From: Artemisia argyi
Taxonomy: Eukaryota; Streptophyta; Magnoliopsida; Asterales; Asteraceae
Length of the DNA: 64,000 bases
Reading direction: 5' to 3'
Assembly: GCA_030686995.1 (NCBI GenBank)
Contig: CM060704.1
Location: forward strand, 171,737,718 to 171,801,717
The notes under the pieces are model-generated. The model worked only from the letters and a program-made list of their open reading frames with translations, did no database searches and was not told the origin of the DNA. A program made the position numbers and the translations under genes. Numbering within the stretch: the first letter of the stretch is position 1; each line of letters opens with the position of its first letter. Below, one piece after another: positions 11,401 to 23,115 of this stretch.

Positions 11401-12423
11401 AGATTTGCACAAATCAACCCACTTTCCCCCAAACTAAAAGCTCCCATCAAACCTAATGGATCAAGAACCACATATGAAACAAACCCTAGTTCTAAAACAT
11501 CTTGATCTACCATAAAGATACAAACTTTATACAAAATAATCACATATCTTGATACCCAATTGGCCTAATTTGATTCTTAGATACCCAAAAAAACAAAACC
11601 TTAACACTAATCAATTTCCAAGATTTGCACCCTAAAACCTTAATTCAACAAAATAAATCAGACCCAATTCATAATTCAACAAAATAAGTCAAACCCATAT
11701 CACAAAAAACAACAACATACCATAACCAGTGAACAATTATGAAGCAAGATACTAAGTGCTAAAACTGAAGTCAAAAGAAGTTATAAAGAGATAAAAAGGT
11801 CAAACCTTTGGAATTGACTAAATAATTACAACAGTGAGTTTTTGTTTATTGATTGGTAAGAAGATTCGTAGGCAGTGAGATGGAAGCACCTAGGAACAAG
11901 GCAGATGAAAAGAGGACCTGCCAAAATAAGAAAGCCGCCAATTTATAATGGTGTCAAGCTCATGTGTACAATGATAGTTAATGAGAGCATGTTTTTTTGA
12001 AATATGGGATGTTTTAAGTTTGGTTTCACATTTGGGGCCTATCACGTTTCGAAAACCGGATCAGACTGACCAGGACGGATTGAAAACTGATTTGGTCTAA
12101 AGGTTTGGATTGAGGACCGGCCATAAATGTTAGGTCAATGTTCAGGTTGGTCTTGTCGGGTCCGGTCCAATAAAGCATAATAGTCGGTTCTGTGTAAAAC
12201 TAAACCAGACCGACCAGACCAAGCACCGAAAATGAGAAAAAGGTGGACCGAGAACCGGTTCGGTCCAGTTTCTCAGTTTGGTCTGGTCCGCAGTTTATAA
12301 TGCTCAGCCCTATTCACAAATGAGTTATTGGTACCAACGCGTTGCAGGGTATCCAAAAATATTTATTTGGTATTTAACAGATAAAGTTATAATTTAAGTG
12401 ATGTATAACGAAAAATCATAACT
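11400..12423. other. Intergenic, upstream of the kinase; CCGGTC-rich patch
   Basis: No supported ORF. From about 12040 to 12300 the DNA is built of irregular GGTCCGGT/ACCGGACC-type words on both strands, similar in style to the patch at 2815-3010. The kinase gene's distal promoter or 5' UTR may lie here. Confidence 0.4.
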
Positions 12424-12428
12424 CATAA

Positions 12429-12920
12429 TGTTGACGTATGTGTCCGGAGGGTATGAACCGGATACTACAAAATTGACCGGACGGTAAACACTACCCTCCG
12501 GCAAGTGGGCCAGAAGGCAGGTCCACGTGCGCCGTTTTCCCAGGAAATCAGCAAACATGTCTCCAACTGCTACTGACACAAGTCTAGGCCTAGGATAACG
12601 GCTACTGTTCATGGGATATCCTACTATTTACAGGTACAATTACTGTTCAAATAGTGTTACTTTCACTGTTCATCTGTACCCTCTTTGGGGTAGTATAAAT
12701 ACCCCCAAAGCCATTTATTGTAACACACACTTTTTTCCTCATAAATACCCGCACATATCATTATACCTTTCGGTCTTGAAGATATACTTATTCTCACGCC
12801 CGAGCTTGGTCCTGGGATAACACCCGGGGTGAGGCTAACGAGCGGTTGTGTTTGTGCAGTGTTCAAGGCCGGAGGACTCATCAATCAGGCATTCCGAAGG
12901 AGCGAAGATTTACTTCAACA
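12429..12920 (+). repeat. 5' LTR of the Tat element
   Basis: 492 bp, beginning tgttgacgtatgtg and ending acttcaaca. It matches 21888-22379 except for about 11 substitutions. It contains a TATA box. Confidence 0.95.
12694..12701 (+). promoter_or_regulatory. TATA box in the 5' LTR, inside an inverted repeat
   Basis: TATAAATA lies between the arms CTTTGGGG (12683-12690) and CCCCAAAG (12703-12710), so the core promoter could form a small stem-loop. The same arrangement is kept in the 3' LTR at 22153-22160. Confidence 0.6.
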
Positions 12921-12940
12921 AATTGGCGCCATCCGTGGGA
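12921..12940 (+). promoter_or_regulatory. Primer-binding site of the Tat element
   Basis: It starts two bases after the 5' LTR with ttggcgccatccgtggga, a sequence type used as the tRNA primer site by Tat-lineage elements. I could not verify the tRNA species. Confidence 0.65.
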
Positions 12941-12968
12941 CCCCTTATTCACTCTACCAGTTAATAGT

Positions 12969-14303
12969 ATGGCGGATCTCCCTCCTATCACTCCCCTTAC
13001 GGGAAACGGAGGCGATGACGCCAGCAAGGAAAATCCGGAAGGATCTAACCGGAACAACCGTGACTCACCCAACATACAGGATTTGATACAGGGGCATCTA
13101 ACAGCTCTGAAGGAGCTGGTCAAAGAACACAATGCCCTCGGAGGGAGTGTCCTCAAGCCCATACGATTGGATTTTGGAGATGACGACGACAAAGTACCGG
13201 AAGACAATCAGGGGAAGAACCGACCCAAGGACGATTTAGAAAAGCCTTTCAAATCCGTGCACAAATCACCTTTCACCCGAAGGATAATCGAGTTCTCCGG
13301 ACCATCACACAGAATGCCGAACAACATTAAGTTATACAACGGCTCGACTGATCCAGATGATCACATAAACCTCTTCGCCGGAGCAGCTAATCAGTTCGAA
13401 TGGCCGATGCCAGTATGGTGCCGAATGTTTCAGCAAACGCTAGATGGTCCAGCACAAGGGTGGTTCAGTCGCCTTGAGCCGGGAAGCATTGACAAGTGGG
13501 AGGAGTTGGAAGAACAATTTGTCACTCGATTCTCTCTTCGACAGAAGGGAATCCGAGACCCAACCGAAATTGCAAAAATAGTGAGAAAGGCGAATGAGAC
13601 CCTACCAGACTTTAAGGAAAGATGGACAGATGAAGCCAGCTATATCCCAGGAGTTCCAGAAGTTATGCGCATATCGTCTTTCATGAATAGCCATAAATGT
13701 CCGGAATTAGCCAAGCGATTCTCCGATAAGGTACCACTCACGGTAAAAGAAATGATGACGAGAGTGGACGATTTTGTGAGGTCGGAAGAAGCATACAAAA
13801 ATACGGAGCTTCCAAAGGGTGAAACACAAGAGTATCCTCGCAAGAATTTCCTCCCGAGGGTGGACAGAACGAGAGGGTTTCATGTAGATAGGCGGAAGAA
13901 TGACCGTCGAGGAGAGTATCGATACAAAGAGTCGTACTCTCCGTACGTGCCGCCCAAACAAGGTCTTCAACCGGGAGATTTTCGAAGAAAGGAGATAGGG
14001 AAGCATGATCATTACCGCCCCGGTTTGGCTGCTTTGATCAAACAACTAAAGGAAATACTGGCCACAGAGCATCAGCTCCGACTTCCCCCACCACCACCGT
14101 TGATAGGAAAACCGAGCAGGGAAAACGCAGATAGATATTGTGACTACCACGGGGAGAAGGGGCATTTCACTAACGATTGTCACCACCTCAAAAAGCAACT
14201 GGAAACGGCATTGGAATCTGGGAAGCTAGATCACCTCCTCCGAACTGTTCGACAGCAGGGTAGGGATCAGCCAAGGGATAGCGGTGAGGAAAGGCAGAAG
14301 TGA
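12969..14303 (+). CDS. gag: Gag polyprotein of the Tat element
   Basis: 444 residues from the ATG at 12969, which begins MADLPPITP. This start was preferred to the ATG at 12846, which lies inside the LTR. A retrotransposon gag (capsid) region lies around residues 115-260 and includes QGWFSRLEPGSI and the ERW segment. A zinc-knuckle-like motif, CDYHGEKGHFTNDC, lies near residue 389. It is not the standard CCHC spacing but is usual for this lineage. The product would form cytoplasmic capsid particles around the RNA. The frame ends at a TGA at 14301-14303. Pol-side coding continues in another frame, so either the junction used frameshifting or an indel near 14290-14300 has broken it. Confidence 0.85.
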   Translation: MADLPPITPLTGNGGDDASKENPEGSNRNNRDSPNIQDLIQGHLTALKELVKEHNALGGSVLKPIRLDFGDDDDKVPEDNQGKNRPKDDLEKPFKSVHKSPFTRRIIEFSGPSHRMPNNIKLYNGSTDPDDHINLFAGAANQFEWPMPVWCRMFQQTLDGPAQGWFSRLEPGSIDKWEELEEQFVTRFSLRQKGIRDPTEIAKIVRKANETLPDFKERWTDEASYIPGVPEVMRISSFMNSHKCPELAKRFSDKVPLTVKEMMTRVDDFVRSEEAYKNTELPKGETQEYPRKNFLPRVDRTRGFHVDRRKNDRRGEYRYKESYSPYVPPKQGLQPGDFRRKEIGKHDHYRPGLAALIKQLKEILATEHQLRLPPPPPLIGKPSRENADRYCDYHGEKGHFTNDCHHLKKQLETALESGKLDHLLRTVRQQGRDQPRDSGEERQK

Positions 14304-17300
14304 TTCATATGATAAGTGCGGTGAGTTCCTAAAAAAGAAAAGGCAGGGAACCGGAGGAGCCATGGATGCTGGTCCCAATAACCTTCCCCCCCATAGCAAC
14401 GAAGGATCTATCTGACGAACCGCTCATCATCGAGGCGGAAGTGGAAGGCTACCTGGTTAAGAGAGTTTTCGTGGACGGAGGGGCGTCATTAGAAGTAATG
14501 TATGAGCATTGCTTTAACAATCTGTGTCCTTCAATAAAGTCAAGACTGAGAGAATGTGACTCCCCCCTGATGGGATTCTCGGGTGAGGTGGTCCGGCCTT
14601 TGGGAAAGATAGAACTTGATGTATGTTTTGGTGATCATAGGTTATACCGGAAGACGAGAATGAAGTTTGCAATAATCCGATCATCCTCACCATACAACAT
14701 CATCTTGGGAAGGACAGGATTAAGGGAGTTGAGGGTCATTCCTTCCACCATACACGCCATGATAAAATTTCCCACACCAAAAGGTATAGCTACACTAGCT
14801 ACCCGGTCAGTAGCAATGATGGAATGCAGAATCCAAGAAGAAGAGCAGTTGTCATTTGAGAAGGGCGAGGAAATGTCAACAAAAGAGGAACGCCGGGAAG
14901 TAAAAGCTGAAGTGGGTATTACGGAAGAAGTATCCGTAAACCCAACCTACCCTGATCAGTTGGTAACAATAGGGGGAAATTTTTCAGATGAATACCGAAG
15001 GAGGTTGATAGACTTACTGAGGCGGAACAAGGATGTGTTTGCTTGGCAACCGAAAGACATGACCGGGGGTACCAAGATCCGTAGCGCAACACACCCTAAA
15101 TGTGAGAATGGAAGACTCTCCAGTTGCACAGAAAAGACGCACGTTTTCACAAGAGAAAAATATGATAATAACTAAGGAAGTACAAGAGTGGGTAAAGGCC
15201 GGGATAGTACGTCCGGTCCGGTATCCAACGTGGATCTCCAATCCGGTACTAGTCAAAAAATGTTACGGGAGTTGGAGGATGTGCATAGATTTCAAAAACC
15301 TAAACTCATCTTGTCCTAAAGATTATTACCCCTTGCCTGAAATAGACTGGAAAATTGAATCCGTGGTGGGCTTCTGATACAAATGTTTCCTAGACGCCTA
15401 TAAGGGGTACCATCAGGTGCAAATGGTAAGGGAGGATGAGGAGAATACGGCATTCTACATAGAGCAGGGGACTTTTTGCTATACTAAGATGCCCTTCGGA
15501 CTAAAAAACGCAGGAGCCACCTACCAGCGTTTGGTAGATTCGGCTTTCAGCTCTCAAATAGGAAGAAATCTGGAAGCATACGTAGACGACATGGTTATTA
15601 AAAGTAACTCCGATCAAGTCATGCTAGCAGACATTGCCGAAACTTTCGACAATCTTCGTAAAGTCAATATGAAGCTGAATCCAAAAAAGTGCTCCTTCGG
15701 AGTAGAAGAAGGAAAATTCCTGGGGTATATGGTGACCTCCGAAGGAATCAGGGCCAATCCGAAGAAAACTAAAGGAATTGCCGACATGAAATCTCCCGGA
15801 ACTCTAAGGGAAATGCAGAGTCTCAGTGGGAAGTTAGCGGCACTTAATCGGTTCCTAGCTCGATCGGCAGAAAGGTCGCTCCCATTCTTTGAAACCCTTA
15901 AACACATCACGAAAGAAAACAAGGAAGAATACCGTTGGACACCTGAGGCAGAAAAGGCCTTTCAGGCAATGAAAAAGTTGGTTTTAGAACTCCCGGCTTT
16001 AACAACACCCAAGCCCAAGGAAAATTTGTATTTGTATCTAGCAGCTGCCTCTGCGGCGGTAAGTGCGGTCCTGATTGTCGATAGAGGAGGGAAGCAACTG
16101 CCGGTGCATTATGTTAGCCGAACATTACACGAAGCCGAAAGGCACTATGCCCCCCTGGAGAAACTTGCTATCTGCCTACTGCATGCTTCGAGAAGGCTGC
16201 GGAGGTATTTTGAGGCACATCCGATGACGGTAATCACCGATCAGCCTATCAGATAAATATTGAACAAGGCGGAAGCATCCGGGAAGATGGCGAAGTATGC
16301 CGTAGAGTTGGGAGCGTATGACATTACTTACATACCCAGAAATGCAGTCAAAGGACAAGTATTAGCAGACTTTTTTACCGAGATACCGGTAGAAGAAAGG
16401 GGAAGAAACATGGTCGGGGAGCTCGGTGAGCATGATGAATGGATACTATACACAGACGGGGCGTCCAGTAAAAAGGGGGCAGGAGCTGGTCTTGTACTCA
16501 TCGGACCCTCGCAAGAGGAGTACACCTACGCCCTCCGTTTAAAATTCGAAAGCACAAACAACGGGGCAGAATACGAGGCATTATTGGCTGGTCTGCGGAT
16601 TGCCGAACAAATGAGGATAGAAGCTCTGGACATAAGGGTTGATTCAAAACTGGTGGCCAGCCAGGTAAATGGAGACTTCGTTGCGACTAAGGACAGCATG
16701 ATACGATATCTGGCAAAGGTAAAGGAACATGCATCCCGGTTCAAAAGTTTCAAAATCCGGAATATACCCAGGTCACAAAACCAAAAGGCGGACGTTCTAA
16801 GCAAGTTAGCTTCGGTTGCTTTTAACCACCTCACTAAGGAAGTGCTGGTGGAAGTTCTAGAAAGACCATCCGTCGAGGAAGAGCAGGTGCATGCAATAGT
16901 GGAAGAGGAAGGGGATAACTGGATGACCCCGATCATCAAATGTCTAGAAGAAGGAGTATGGCCGGAGAGTACCAATGATGCCAGAAGCCTACGGATGAAA
17001 ATCCCTCATTATACAGTGCAAGACGGAGTCCTCTTTAAGAAATCATACTTGAATCCAATGTTGAGATGTGTGGGCCCCCTACAAGCAAACTACCTAGTAA
17101 GGGAAGTACATGAGGGGATTTGCGGCATGCACTCCGGACCCAGATCCGTGGTGGCCAAGTTAATAAGGCAAGGTTATTATTGGCCAACTATGCACAGAGA
17201 CGCCAGAGAGGAAATCCGCAAGTGTGATTCTTGTCAAATACATGCTCCGGTACCGAAACTCCCAAAAACACCCCTAACCTTAATCATGGCACCTTGGCCT

Positions 17301-18185
17301 TTCTTCCAATGGGGCATGGATGTGTTAGGCCCATTTCCGGAAGCACCGGGAAAAGTAAAATTCCTCATTGTGGCAATAGATTATTTTACTAAGTGGATAG
17401 AAGCAAAACCGCTAGCCAAAACCACTGGAAAGGACGTAAAAAAGTTTGTATGGGAAAACATCGTGTGTCGTTTTGGGATACCGGGGATAATTGTAACGGA
17501 TAATGGGACCAATTTTGTGAATGATCCGTTTAAAAGCTGGTGTCAACAGTTACACATCAGACAAAGGAATACGGCGGTTGCACATCCGCAAGCAAATGGA
17601 TTAGTAGAAAGGGCCAATGAGTCTCTCTTGAAGGGAATGAAGGCAAGGCTGAGAAGGGCTAGGTCCAGATGGGTTGACGAGCTACCAAGCATTCTGTGGG
17701 CTCACCAAACATCCATCAAAACAAGTAATGGAGAAACCCCTTTTAGTCTCACCTACGGTAGTGAGGCCATGATCCCGGCGGAAATAGGGATGCCCACGTA
17801 TCGGGCGATAATGTTTGATGAAAGCCGTGATGATGAAGATCTCTGGAGGGCGGTAGACCGAAATGAGGAAGAACAGCGCCTCTCGCTAGATTTATTGCAA
17901 GAAAGAAGGGAAGCTGCGGCCATAAGGGAGGCCAAGTATAAAACACAAGTGGAGAGATACTATAACCGAAGGGTCAAGCCCGTTAGCTTTAAAGTGGGGG
18001 ATTTCGTGTACCGCCGGAATGAAGCTAGCCGAGTGGAAAATCTGGGAAAATTGGGTCCAAACTGGGAAGGCCCTTACCGGGTGGTGGAAGCATATGACAA
18101 CGGTTCTTATAAGTTGCAGACGATGGATGACAAGGACGTACCTCGCCCATGGCATGCAGTGAATCTCAGGAATTGTTTCTTATAA
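14304..18185 (+). pseudogene. pol: Broken pol (PR-RT-RNaseH-aRH-IN) of the Tat element
   Basis: Domain order is clear. The protease has its active-site Asp in FVDGGAS (near 14475). The reverse transcriptase has YVDD near 15578. RNase H follows at about 15930-16250. A second RNase H is at about 16430-16860 (YTDGAS, NNGAEYEAL, VDSK). The integrase has an HHCC finger near 17110-17240 and D, D and E residues in the GMDVLG, TDNGTN and NGLVERANE segments. Breaks: TAA at 14330-14332, one extra G in the run at 15065-15069 that shifts the frame, TGA at 15375-15377 and TAA at 16254-16256. The longest intact piece, 16260-18185, covers the second RNase H and integrase. The element therefore lacks a functional polymerase. 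Confidence 0.88.
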
Positions 18186-18339
18186 AAATTGTTATTATTA
18201 GAATTCCGCACTTAATGTAATGACAATGGTTATTTCCTTTTAAATAAATTAAGTTGGAATGCCCTTCCCGGGAGAAGTGGAAGGAGCATGTTTTGCAATA
18301 CAATTGTTATTTCCTTCCTGATGGCTGGCCCCCATCAGG

Positions 18340-18605
18340 AATGTAGTAATGCCCGGATAACAATTTTAGTCCGGATGCCCGAACGATAATTTCGTCTCGG
18401 ATGCCCTGTAACATGAGGATGCTTGGATGATAATTTCGTTCCGAATGCCCGGATGGTAATTCCATCCGGGATGCTCAAACGATAATTTCGTTTTGAATGC
18501 CCTGTAACATTATGGATGCCCGGATGATAATTTCATTCCGGATGCCCGGATAGTAATTCCATTCCGGATGCTCAAACAATAATTTTGTTTTGAATGACCT
18601 GCAGC
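18340..18605 (+). repeat. Tandem repeats between pol and the antisense ORF
   Basis: Units of about 25 bp read like gatgcccggatgataatttc, with variants. They are arranged in a higher-order unit of about 100 bp that includes the word atgccctgtaacat (near 18401 and 18499). Such arrays are common in the 3' part of Tat-lineage elements. A run of 18 G follows at 18649-18666. Confidence 0.7.
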
Positions 18606-18798
18606 CCATAGACTTGTATTGAAACAAAGACCATAAAAAAAATAAAGAGGGGGGGGGGGGGGGGGGAGAAAGGCACATTACAAGAAGCACAAGTGTAAGC
18701 CATTAAAATATATATACATATCGCAAAAATCGCATGTTCCTTACAAACAAATTACAAATATCCAAAGGACATCAAAATGTATTTACAAGTGATAATAA

Positions 18799-21457
18799 TC
18801 AAGCGGGAGGATTAACATTCTCCTCGACCTCTGGGGCAACTGTCTCAACCAACGTCGTCGGAGTAGGGCCGCCAGTAGGGAGATCTGGACCACCAAGCAA
18901 ACCCTGGGGAGTGGAGGAGGCAGGAAAGATATTCATAAGATCCCCCAACGGAAGTCGGTAAGAGTTAGCAATCCTCCGGATAAATGGATACTCAAAGGAA
19001 AAAACCTTGTTGAATTCATCTTTCCAAATCGACGGAGCTTCCAGGTTAACCTTCTTTAAAGTACGAAGGATTTTCTCTACCTCCTCCGGTTTCCGGGCAA
19101 GGCGAACCCCATCTAACCAACCAGCCGAATATGAGAGGCTCAAAGGTTTTGCCAAGGACTTCTTATATTCCTCGTTGTCCATCAGCCGACGAAAAACGGT
19201 GGGGACCAAGGATTTGACTGTGTTTTGACGAACGACCTCTGCCTGCCCCAGATTCACGGTCAGATCTGAGTTATCTACCTTCAGCTTGGCAACCAAATCT
19301 TTCGAGGCGGCCAGCTCGGCCTCTAGCTGTTTTATCTTTTCTGATTGCTGAGCCTCTGTATCCAACCAAACCTCTTTCTCCCTTCCCAGCTTTTCCACTT
19401 TCTCCAGAAGTGTTTTCTCTCTGTTCGCACAAGCTTCGAACCTGCGGCAGACATCTTCATGTTTAGCAGAAAGTTTGTGAAACCTTTCGGCATGAGCATC
19501 ACGGTCCTTCTCGGCCTCCTCTAACCTGGCAACCTGTTCGGAACATTGGCCGTGAATATGGTCCAATTCACGAAAATCAGCATTCAAGTGCCTGAACCTC
19601 CTTAGCACCTCCCCCTGGGAAATGATGCTTGTGCCTAGCTGCTCATATGCCAACCGGGCCAAATCAATGTTGTTTAGCTCCTCTAAGGCGGACTGTTCGG
19701 CTGGAGTGGGTAGGTTGGCAATCATTTCGCGGCAAGCCCTATAAGAGTTAATTCGGACATCATCACGGAGGGTCCAGGCCGGAACAAAAAAGTTAGCTTG
19801 CTCGACGGACCGATCTGCAAAAAAAAAAAAAAAAAAAAAAAAAAAATAGGGAATAATTATCAAGGGCAGTTACAAACATTTCCCAAAGTATCTATAATCT
19901 AAAAAAACGGTCATACCGGACTGGTCGGAAGGAACCACATGAACAACCGGACGTTTAGAAGGGCCTGAATGGTGCGCAGACATCGCTACAACAAACAAGG
20001 CATAATATGTTAGAACAGGTGAGCAACGTAAAACACTTAATCAAATACAGAAAATGTACTAACCATCCGAGGCACGTGGTTGTTGTTCTCTTTCCGGAGA
20101 ATCCAGATGAATAGGAGGAGTGTTGCCTCGAACCGGTGGGAAACGTTCATTTTCGTTAACTCCACCATCCAAATTCTCCTCGACTCCATGATTGGCATTT
20201 TCCTCCTCAGACAAGTGTGGAGCAATGTTCTCCTCAACGTTTGCTGCTACCTCAAGGTTGGGCTGATTAGGAATAGCTCCACCAGACGGAAATGCTTGAT
20301 TTAGGGGGGTGGCATCTTCCGTCTCAGTCAGGGAGACCACGCCGTCGACGACATTGGGATCTCTTCTGACCCTCTTCGGCATCGCTGTAGAAGGCCCTTC
20401 CCCGGCTTTGGCTTTCCTCTTCAAAATCTCCTGCTCCTTTTTGTAACGAGCATCAATGACCTTTTGGCAGGGTCTCTTGGCCAACCGCATCAAATTGTCC
20501 TTTGGTGGTAATTCTTTGCCGGCCTCCAGAAATGGAGCTGTTCATTGGGGTCGCTCTTGACCCGCGGGTATCTCTTCACCCTCGGTCACCTCAGTACCCT
20601 CCCAATCCGGCAATTCAAGGAACTCAGCCATACTCAAAACTACAATCAATACCGGAATAAATAAAGAGAAGAAAAATTATAAGGAAAATCAAAGTAATAA
20701 TGAAACGGGTATTACCATGCCCCTCGGAATCCTTTAGAACGACCTGAACATTCTTGGTCTCCCACACGGTGGAAAGCCCATACACCCATAACAGACAAGA
20801 GGGCACCTCCCTTAGTTTGATGATTTTCTCACTAAGTCTCTCTGCCGGTTCCTCTGGATAGCTGATAGGAAAAGTATCGGAAATCTTGGAATCATTATGT
20901 CTCCAAGCCATGGTATCCGGAATCGCCCTCCGGTCAATCAGAAAAAACTTTTCTTTCCAGTGTTTTAGCCCAGATAGGACTTCGATAAAACATTTCTTGG
21001 CTTTTTTCCCCGTCCGGCTCTCGAAAGAAAACCAATGTCCCTGCTTGCATAACCTATAGAACACCCGGAACAACGAGACGGTCGGCTGGCAATCTAAACT
21101 ATAGCAACGAACCTCGAACAAAGTAACCCGGTTCAAGCCTATCGGAACCAGTTGTGAAATGTGCACCTTGAAATGTTTTAGCACCGCAAGAAGAAACTTG
21201 GAAAAAGGAACCCTAATCCCACCTATGTCCAGCTGACGAGTATAAATGCTAATCTTGCCGTCGGGTAGCCTGTTCATAGTCATGTTTGGGTCCGGAAGCA
21301 TAGGATGTAACTCCGCCGGGATATTATAGGTAACAATTAGGTCATCCAGCTCTTGTTGTGAAAGCTTGGACTTGTGCATATGCATATCAAATTTCGGCAC
21401 TACGGCCGCTCTAACTAGCGTTTCGGCCACATTCTCCACCCGGACGTGTTCAGACAT
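18799..21457 (-). pseudogene. Spliced antisense ORF (aORF) of the Tat element
   Basis: It runs opposite to gag-pol. Four exons join in frame with good splice sites: 21457-20716, 20639-20064, 19985-19917 and 19814-18799, for 800 codons plus stop. The first exon (about 247 residues) resembles the conserved region annotated as putative gypsy-type transposon (PF04195), by memory. The middle is acidic and low-complexity with a basic KRKAKAG-type patch. The last exon is a long coiled coil (roughly residues 540-700, with repeated Glu/Lys/Leu spacing). One in-frame TGA at 20544-20542 (- strand) breaks it. Antisense ORFs are known in Retand/Grande/RIRE2 relatives; their role is unknown. A poly-A run on the + strand (around 19819-19846) lies in its last intron as a polypyrimidine tract. 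Confidence 0.75.
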
Positions 21458-21867
21458 ACTCTAAAGGATGGCCGGGTGAAATGATAATAAAGCTAAAAGA
21501 AGAAGGATAAGAACTCACCTCGGAAGTCGCTTCGGTAAAGAAAAAATGCTCGGAGTAGCAGTGGTGAGAATTATCAACTGTGTGTAAAAATGAGAAGTAA
21601 AAAGGGGTTATATATATAGGGAACACATGGGGTGAAGCGAAACGTCGCATCTGTCAGAAGTGATGACGTGTCTCAATCCTAACCGTCCACGACCGAAGAG
21701 CGGGGTAACGTGGCGAGAAAACACTGTGATAAGCCCAAGCCAAGGCCCATGGACCACTAACTCAGTGGGCCTATGATGGCCCAATAAACACAAACTCTTC
21801 CTTTCAAGGATCACGCCCTTGCGTATGAGTATTGAATCACCGGTTAACGACTCGATAATTCAATACT

Positions 21868-21887
21868 GGGGGGGGGGGGGGGGGACA
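21868..21887 (+). promoter_or_regulatory. Polypurine tract of the Tat element
   Basis: Seventeen G then aca sit directly before the 3' LTR at 21888. This is the expected site for plus-strand priming. Confidence 0.8.
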
Positions 21888-22379
21888 TGTTGACGTATGT
21901 GTCCGGAAGGTATGAACCGGACACTACAAAATTGACCGGACGGTAAACACTACCCTCCGGCAAGTGGGCCAGAAGGCAGGTCCACGTGCGCCGTTTTCCC
22001 AGGAAATCAGCAAACATGTCTCCAACTGCTACTGACACAAGTCTAGGCCTAGGATAACGGCTACTGTTCATGGGATATCCTACTATTCATAGGTACAATT
22101 ACTATTCAAATAGTGTTACTTTCACTGTTCATCTGTACCCTCTTTGGGGTAGTATAAATACCCCCAAAGCCATTTATTGTAACACACACTTTTTTCCTCA
22201 TAAACACCCGCACATATCATTATACTTTTAGGTCTTGAAGATATACTTATTCTCACGCCTGAGCTTGGTCCTGGGATAACACCCGGGGCGAGGCTAACGA
22301 GCGGTTGTGTTTGTGCAGTGTTCAAGGCCGGAGGACTCATCAATCAGGCATTCCGAAGAAGCGAAGATTTACTTCAACA
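21888..22379 (+). repeat. 3' LTR of the Tat element
   Basis: 492 bp, the pair of 12429-12920. The TATA box is at 22153-22160. It is followed directly by the target duplication cataa. Confidence 0.95.
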
Positions 22380-22384
22380 CATAA

Positions 22385-22901
22385 CTTATTACATATGTAG
22401 GATGGTAATTGAGTTTGTGTTCTATTTTATTATTCTTGCAAACGTTTTTCAACAAAAAATGTAAACAAAATTTTGGAAAAAGATGTGTAAGAAGTTATAG
22501 TATAAAGTTCATAAATTATTTACCACACGTTGACCTTTTACCTAAAATAAAGTTCATAAATGTTTGGAGATTTGTTAAGCTATAAACTTTGGGCTCAATT
22601 ATCATTTTGTTAAAGTTAAGGGGTTATTTTGGATTTGCTTCAAACTCTAGTGTTCATAAATGTTACTAGTAATTTTGATGTAACCGGTAATGTTGATTAG
22701 TTTGTAATGTTCTCTGAAAATGATACTTGGAAGGCGATGTTGGGATTACGCGGGTTGGCTTAAACGAGTATACGACTATTTATTTGTAAAGTTTTATATC
22801 TGAACCAACTAATTTGCGCGTTTTAAAGTTGGTATCAAAGCTAGAGTATATACATATAGTACTTGACTCAACAGGGCGTGCAAAGGAGTTGCTCATATGA
22901 T
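22385..22901. other. Intergenic DNA right of the Tat element
   Basis: AT-rich, with no supported ORF or repeat boundary. Confidence 0.4.
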
Positions 22902-22909
22902 GGTACACG

Positions 22910-23107
22910 CAGTGACGAAACTTGGCCGTTGTTGGTGGAAGGGTCAATTTGAAAAATATTTATTTTAATGGGGCTGATATATACTATGTTGAAATTTTTG
23001 TATTAAAAATGACTAATATCTTTTATTAAAGAGTATAAAATATATATAGTGTCAAAAAATTTAGGAGGGCCATAACTCCTCTCGATCTTTTTTCAGTTTC
23101 GTCCATG
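22910..23107. mobile_element. Old hAT-type MITE, 198 bp
   Basis: The ends are CAGTGACGAAACT and, on the other strand, CATGGACGAAACT (11 of 13 match). The flanks ggtacacg (22902-22909) and agtacacg (23108-23115) match at 7 of 8 bases. It is non-coding. Confidence 0.6.
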
Positions 23108-23115
23108 AGTACACG

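Larger units (their letters stand above)
12429..22379 (+). mobile_element. Ty3/gypsy LTR retrotransposon, Tat lineage, 9951 bp
   Basis: The element is complete in structure: two 492-bp LTRs starting TG and ending CA, and a perfect 5-bp target duplication cataa at 12424-12428 and 22380-22384. It has a primer-binding site, gag, pol in the order PR-RT-RH-second RH-IN, a tandem-repeat spacer, an antisense spliced ORF and a G-run polypurine tract. The second, archaeal-type RNase H and the antisense ORF place it in the Tat group (Retand/Grande/RIRE2-like) by known family architecture. The LTRs differ at about 11 positions by eye, nearly all transitions. Pol has several breaks, so it cannot move by itself. 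Confidence 0.93.
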
